This document shows positions 58,339 to 64,000 of a DNA stretch of 64,000 nucleotides, piece by piece. Made by a program: the position numbers and the translations under genes. Position 1 is the first letter of the stretch. Each line of letters starts with the position of its first letter. Under the pieces are notes generated by a model. The model ran no database searches. It worked only from the letters and a program-made list of their open reading frames with translations, and was not told where the DNA came from. This stretch comes from Psettodes erumei (taxonomy: Eukaryota > Chordata > Actinopteri > Pleuronectiformes > Psettodidae): the NCBI GenBank assembly GCA_016785225.1, contig JAFBJZ010000512.1, positions 5,741,001 through 5,805,000 of the forward strand. The letters run 5' to 3'.

Positions 58339-61300
58339 CGCGCGTGTTTGTGTGTTTGAGTGTGTGGGTGGGTGGGTGGAGTGTAACATAACCCATCAAG
58401 AGCAAATGAGTATGAAAAGTTGTATGTTTCCAAAATGAAGAGCTTTGGATCAAGAGCCATTTTCACGCTGGCTTTCCGTGCATCAATACATTTCAAACAA
58501 AAGACATTTAAAGTATTAAAAAGAGATTGAGGAAAATGATCGACTGATACAGTGAGACTTCACAAAAATATTGCTGCATCTGAAGGGTATCAGTAATTTT
58601 GACAAAATACAATGGAGGGATTAAATTAGCTTTGACATATCAAACTTCAGTAAAATCTAACTGTGTAACTTCTTAAATGCAAAAATTATTATAGTCCATA
58701 AGTTTGACTCATTCTTCACAAAATGAGAACCCTTGGAGAACGTCTTGTTCTGATTAAAAACGAGTGCAATCAATCAAGTAAAAATGCACCAGAGGTCCAG
58801 AACTAAAAACCAATTCCGTAAGTGATTACAAAACAGCAGCCGCTTGACTGATGCGCAGCAACCACAGTGAAGCATGACAGGTTTGTCCAGCTTTGCATTT
58901 GTCCACATGCTCCTAATTGGCTCGTGGCAAGTTCACACTCCAGCAACATTGCCCAAGGTAGTGGCAGTCATCCTCCACCAAGCCTTTTCTCTTGTTATGT
59001 TACAAAATACCAATTAAAGATACAAACAAGTGAGCTAATCACATAAATCACACTTTTTTTTTTTGCATTTTTACCATGATTAGCCACTGTCAGGATATTG
59101 ACTAGAGGTGTAAATCACAAATCACTTTGCCAATTTGTTTAGTTCAAACATTCACAGTCCCTACAGTATCTATATAGTTGTAGTTGTAGTTGTAGATAGT
59201 TCACTTTTTCTTCAGTGAAGTGCTCTTCAGAGGCACTTGACTACATACAACACTAAGTAAATTAGTGTTTAGATTGCTGTGACAGTCGGTGTGGATTCTG
59301 TTGTAAGTACATTACAATACAGTACAGCACAGACAACGAGGTTAAACTGATTAAGAGGGAAACAAGCACAGGGGCAAGGCCCCACCTTAACAATCAGGTA
59401 AATAAGACATGACAGGCCAGACTTTCTTGTGAAGGGTAACTATAAAATTAATTATCCGAGTAAGGATAAATTATAGTGTTATGCTGCATTATCATCAACT
59501 TCCAAGGAGAAAGTGCAAAAGCACTGGCACAGAGGGAGAAGGTGGGCATGAACAGGCACACAGCCAAAACCCTCCAGGGGACAAAACAACTGAGATAGAT
59601 GGAGGTTGGAAACAACAGATAATGCAAAAATATTTCAACGGCCATTAATCTTTCTTTTCAAGCACTGGTGTGATAGGCCTATTACTTTAGAGACCATATC
59701 AGTGATAACACTTGTGACACTCCAATACTCCCCCCAATCTTCAGCGAACTTGCTGCTGTAGTTTGGGTTCGAGTAAAATTGCAGATGACGACGCTCTGCG
59801 CGTGCAATTTTCTTATCATTAGCTTTTTTCATCCAAGTTTCCTCGAGTCCCAAAGGACTCAGGTGGTGAGTTTGCTACAGAGCAGGGAATCTCTCTGGTT
59901 GTTAGATGAAGTGTTGAAATGGAGCATTGCCTTCGGAGGTCATTACACTTCAATCCTCTTAAAGTGTTTTCCACATACATGCATGACACTTAAATTGATA
60001 GGTTTTAAACGAGTGTTTTTATCTGTGTCACAGACTACATGCAGTTTCACAGGACACAGTACAGTGTGGGAAGCCTGATTTCAGTTTCATTTCAGTGGAA
60101 TTACTTGTGGCAAGAGAAAAGGATTGGTGAGACTTTCAGTGACTACAGTATCTAGAATGCATGCAGAAGAATGTCTGATCTGTTTTAGCTTTTCTCTTTT
60201 CAAAAGAACATCACAGAATCTGCAGCTGTCTTACACAGTGATGTGCAATTAACAATACAATAATAGCCTAGTGAGTGATTAAGTGGGTGATTAGTCATTA
60301 TCAGACTACACAGATGATGTCATCACATTAACACTGGGATGTGACAACAGGACTACTGTGAGGGCAGATTTGACAAGGGGAACAAAGAGATTCATTATAA
60401 CCACTTCGTAAAATGATGCAGATAATGTCTGGCACCGAGAATAAAGTGATGAAGCTGTTGCCACATTTGTGAGATGAGGAAGGATCATCTCAGGACAAAG
60501 TATGCAGACAGCTTTCTGACCTGGGACATTTTTATTCAAAAACCACAGGCAAGGACCTACCTCACAGCATTCCTGCTGTTTGGAGACAACTTAGAGATTA
60601 GAGCTCAGAGTCACCAAAAGCTTGAATATAGAGGAGCAGTATTCAGTATGACTTTTAATTGAGAAAGCAATTCTCTTCATTAACTGGGCTTAAATTGTGC
60701 TCATAACAGTTTAACGCCTCTTTACAGCTGTCATGGTCATACCCAAGTAAATTCAAAGTAAACCTCATTATTTTTGCCTCATCATTTAACTTGCAATGGC
60801 AGCAACATAAATCAAGTTTGCTCCTTGCCTCAAGGAAAGTCAGGTCAGGTCAAGTAAATGTTATTTCTGCAATCTTTCATCGGACGCACCTCACCAGCAG
60901 CACCCTATAGCTGCAATTGAAAATCATGTTTCAATACATTGAACACCATGAAAAAGACTGCCAGGAAAGTATAGAACTAGGTCTGGTATGAAACACAGTA
61001 AAACCTTTTCCAAACTGTCTTTATAATGGGTGTACATGGGTGTGAAGGCTTTTCTCAAGTAATATGACATATAACAGGAGGTCATTACGGTAATAAACAG
61101 GCTTCAGAGCACAAGGATGCCAGACTTGGTGGATCATTGTTACAGTTGATGTGGTTGTTTGTGACACAGGAGGCTAATGGCCTGTGCTCTGTTTAATTGC
61201 TTGTTTGACTGGTTGTATACAGCTCATGCATTTTAGCTCACTTCCTTAGCCCTTGCTAAAGGGCAACAGCATAAAAAACACCCAAAATCCTCCTTGAATC

Positions 61301-62831
61301 AGTGTGCTTTAAGTTCCATTTGATATGACTAGTGGCTGCCAAGTGTTTTGAAAAGTTCTCATCATAATTTGATTTTAAGGTGTCCTAGTACAGAATGAAA
61401 ATTTACGAAGTCTCTGAGGCAATATCAGGTATGCAGTATGCACAGGTTTACATTCATGACATTATTGTTGGAACACGTAATGTAAATGTCTCGGTGGGTG
61501 TCAAGTTTTACCTTTTTTCATCTCTGTACCACTCAAACTCTGGTGTGGGCACAGCTGTGGCGTCACACTGCAGCGTCCCCACACGCCCCACCTGAGTCTC
61601 TGAGCTCTGGGTTTTCTTTATTGTCGGAGGGTCTGCAGAGTCACACAGTGTTGACATAAGTCACATCATAAAACAATAACAGTGAAACCAGCCCTAATGT
61701 ACGATAACATGCTGCTCCTTAGTTCTTTCAAAAATTCTTAGATTTCCTTTTCTGAAACCTGAGTTACTCTTATTCTGTCAAGTATGTCTGAATAGGATCA
61801 CTGATAAGCCTTGGACAAAAGAAAAGCCCTTTGATAGAATGAAAAACGCTCTCTTTCAAATGTCATTGATGACAGCAAACAAATAACAAACCAACAAATA
61901 TCTTGGATAAGCTCAAGGAATTGACAGTTTCTTCTTTGAGCGCTGATTTACAGTGTAAAAATGTTCATGTTCAATTTAATGTCAAATGTTCTATTTAGTT
62001 ACAGGCCTTTCAAGCCCCAGAAATCAATGTAAGAATGATTTGGGATGAAAGGTTCGCATTCATCGAGTGTAATGAGATTCATCATATACACATAATGGTT
62101 TCTATAGACATTACAATGGCCAGAAATATGTTGCATGTGGATTAATGTTCATTTTCCATTTAGGATTAAACACTAAGAGATGATTTAATATAGAATCATT
62201 TATCATTTAATTCAGGCACTCAGACTTGGCTAAAGTACAGTTTGGGCAAAAAGCCATATGTGATTTGTTCAGATCAAAGAGAGTTGTATAACTCCTCTGG
62301 GGGGAGTTTGTTTGTGAGGTCTCATGAGCCGTTCATCAATCCTCAACAGGCAGTATGAGTATTACAGTCCTCAGTTCAGAACACGGATCCCTGACACGAT
62401 GTAATTAGGTGATCTCGTTTTGAAATACTAAGTGTCTCTTAAATGATGATGTGTTACATGAGAATTACCATTCAAATGACAGTTGCAATCAAAGTCACAG
62501 AGTTACAGACTGAAGGGTGCTCCAAAAATTTCAAGAGACAGCGATCCCTTCCCATCACACGCTATATTCTATACATCTCTACTCTCAACTCCAGTCTTGA
62601 CTTTTATGTGCTTTTATCTACTGAGTGTATCATCTTGTTGACACAAAACCTGATGAGAATACTGGTCAGTTTGGAATGTAGCAGTCAGTTTTTACTCACA
62701 GTTGACAACCACGTTGACATATTTGACATCTGGCGTGGCAACGTCATTGCTGGCCTTGCATTCGTACCGACCCGCTTGGTTTCGCATGATACCTAAAATG
62801 TCCAGGTACTCTTCTCCTTCCAATGGCTCCG
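53897..62831 (-). CDS. lsamp: lsamp (limbic system-associated membrane protein, IgLON family), 3' part only
   Basis: GPI-anchored neuronal adhesion protein with three Ig C2 domains, acting on the cell surface in axon guidance and synapse formation. Four minus-strand exons (62831-62700, 61632-61512, 55180-55032, 53994-53897) join in frame to 165 residues plus stop, covering the end of Ig2, all of Ig3 and the GPI signal. EGEEYLDILGI resembles LSAMP (FEGEEEYLEILGI) more than OPCML or NTM (SEDEYLEI). YPPTIKKTQSS, FEWYRDEKR and DYGNYTCVASNRLG are IgLON Ig3 hallmarks. Convergence with gap43 reproduces the mammalian GAP43/LSAMP pair. The 5' exons (signal peptide, Ig1, start of Ig2) lie beyond the right edge. 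Another IgLON is possible on domain content alone, but synteny argues for lsamp. Confidence 0.9.
53995..55031 (-). other. lsamp: lsamp last intron
   Basis: About 1.04 kb between the Ig3 and GPI-signal exons, with a CT-rich acceptor tract. No alternative exon like the longer mammalian C-terminal variant was recognised. Confidence 0.7.
55032..55180 (-). CDS. lsamp: lsamp exon: C-terminal half of Ig domain 3
   Basis: Acceptor tcctctccag, donor gtgagt. Encodes LSNAQGINIQILG, the NVT sequon, EEDYGNYTCVASNRLG with the second Ig3 cysteine, and a second sequon NAS before LFLY. Confidence 0.9.
56618..56661. repeat. (GT)n microsatellite
   Basis: GT dinucleotides with a few T interruptions, in an lsamp intron. 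Confidence 0.88.
58299..58335. repeat. (GT)n microsatellite
   Basis: Uninterrupted GT run followed by gcgccgcgcgtg and further GT/GGTG repeats to about 58380. Confidence 0.9.
61512..61632 (-). CDS. lsamp: lsamp exon: N-terminal half of Ig domain 3
   Basis: Acceptor actctgcag, donor gtaaaa. Encodes PPTIKKTQSSETQVGRVG, the first Ig3 cysteine in LQCDATAVP and the tryptophan in FEWYRDEK. Phase 1 in, phase 2 out. Confidence 0.9.
61633..62699 (-). other. lsamp: lsamp intron between Ig2 and Ig3
   Basis: About 1.07 kb with canonical borders. No other element recognised. Confidence 0.7.
62700..62831 (-). CDS. lsamp: lsamp exon: C-terminal half of Ig domain 2
   Basis: Minus-strand acceptor tctctgcag and donor gtgagt. 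Encodes EPLEGEEYLDILG, the cysteine-bearing NQAGRYECKASND and VKYVNVVVN. The final T joins AC of the next exon to give Tyr of YPP. Confidence 0.9.
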
Positions 62832-64000
62832 CTGCAGAGAGATGAAGGAGAGATGGAAGGAGGCAGAAGAAAGAAGAGTAAAGAGAGAGACAAAAGAGAG
62901 AAAAAAAGGGGTTAATGTTATGGTTTGAGCTCTGCTCCAGAGTAATAACATATCCTCTTAATTTCAACTCTTTCTTCCCCCAGTGACTCGAGCCAGCATA
63001 GTCTACTGGCCATCACTTCCAGTGAAGGTGAAAATGACTAAATGATGGATTTTTGCAAGATGACAGCAGCTGTGTGTAGCTTGGCATAAAGGCTGGAAAG
63101 ACAGGGAAAAGGCTTGCTGTCACTGTCCAACAAGTAAAACAAATTCATACCTACCAATCCCTAAAGCTCTATTTCAGATTGATGTACACTGTTTTGCTTA
63201 GTTATTAATAACATCAATGATCTCATCAGTGTTGTTCTGAGACGTGAGCAAACCTGTCCTCTCTTGAGACGACTGCCATTATTTTGCAAGCCACGTCGCT
63301 CCGGCTTGGTGACTGTTGCAACCGCGGACACTGAGGACACAAACTGGCCAACGCGTTTCAGATTTATGATTCACTCAAAGCTTCAAGTGACATAGATAAA
63401 ATATTTGTTTATGGGGGTGAATGTTACTTTGTCACTTTTCACAGTTCATACTGTTATCAGTATATTGTATGTGTATTTAAAGTGAACACCTACACTTGAA
63501 TGTGGATTAAAAAGTCTGCCCTTATTTATTTATTTATTTTTTTGGGGGGGGGTGTCATGTCGTCTCTTCAAACGGAGAAAATTTCCCATACTTTTAATCA
63601 GGTTCTCCTCTAAGGCAATCGCGGTGTTGTTCTTGATAAAAAGTCATTGTGTGAAAATTGAAAAAAAGAAATCTAGTGAGAGAAGTTCAAACCCTGCTTC
63701 CTGTCTCTCTTTACCTGGATTATCTGTGAGCATACTTGTGGAATTATTACTTTTAGAAATTTATACAGCACTTCATGCATACTGACAGTTAAAGGGTTTT
63801 GATAATGGCTGTTGATTAAGTGGTAAATAAACAAGCATAAATTTGAACTGCGCCATTCTTTCATGCTCAAAATATACAACAGAGCTATTCCAATTCTCAA
63901 ACGAGGAAAGTCTGAATGAACTTACATTGACTCCTTAACTCCAAGCACATTTAACGTTTAGCAACTTGTTATGTTTTTTTGCTTGAAAGTTTCGTTTAAA
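62832..64000 (-). other. lsamp: Partial lsamp intron, continuing beyond the window
   Basis: Upstream of the Ig2 exon on the minus strand. Contains an interspersed repeat fragment and a G run near 63543; the next exon is outside the window. Confidence 0.65.
63060..63180 (+). repeat. Interspersed repeat fragment
   Basis: gtagcttggcataaaggctg, gaaagacagggaaaaggctt and cctaccaatccctaaagctc follow the same common fish repeat seen at 26340. Confidence 0.5.

Larger units (their letters stand above)
55181..61511 (-). other. lsamp: lsamp intron within Ig domain 3
   Basis: About 6.3 kb, with GT microsatellites at 56618-56661 and 58299-58335 and otherwise unremarkable AT-leaning sequence. No exon recognised. 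Confidence 0.7.

Noticed and set aside
59635..59853. 72-codon minus-strand frame with mixed hydrophilic composition in an lsamp intron
   Set aside because: No family resemblance and no splice or start context beyond an ATG.
62443..62796. 117-codon plus-strand frame near 62.6 kb
   Set aside because: Its end is the antisense of the lsamp Ig2 exon; no independent support.

Overview
The window is vertebrate, almost certainly teleost, nuclear DNA. It is intron-rich and AT-leaning, with many CA/GT and GA/CT microsatellites, decayed Tc1-like transposons and fish-type interspersed repeats. The coding exons are vertebrate immunoglobulin-superfamily and neuronal genes. No prokaryotic or viral gene was recognised. 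Gene names come from recalled family sequences and splice-phase logic; no database search was run.

Layout. 1-6960: no exon recognised; a Tc1-like relic split by a SINE-like insertion near the left end, and an old interspersed repeat around 4.3-4.6 kb. 6961-11280 (+): mpzl2 (epithelial V-like antigen), four coding exons; the signal-peptide exon was not found. 14907-27546 (+): mpzl3, complete in six coding exons (249 aa). Its second intron carries a 1.36 kb unit duplicated in tandem at about 99% identity. 27550-33900: no gene seen; a Tc1-like fragment near 32 kb. 34411-44861 (+): gap43 (neuromodulin), complete in three exons (252 aa), preceded by a strongly purine-rich leader with GA repeats and followed by a U-rich 3' UTR. 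45905-48830: an AT-rich tandem satellite of about 17 units, abutting a truncated Tc1-like element (48822-49700). 53897-62831 (-): the last four coding exons of lsamp, an IgLON cell-adhesion molecule; its 5' exons lie beyond the right edge.

How the genes relate. mpzl2 and mpzl3 are neighbouring single-V-domain adhesion proteins of the myelin-P0 family, in tandem on one strand. gap43 (a growth-cone calmodulin- and membrane-binding protein) and lsamp (a GPI-anchored neuronal adhesion protein) are convergent, as in mammals. In human the two pairs are on different chromosomes (11q23 and 3q13), so their proximity here is a notable linkage. I see no clearly new biological system. The most unusual elements are the satellite between gap43 and lsamp, with its conserved dyad, and the recent intronic duplication in mpzl3.
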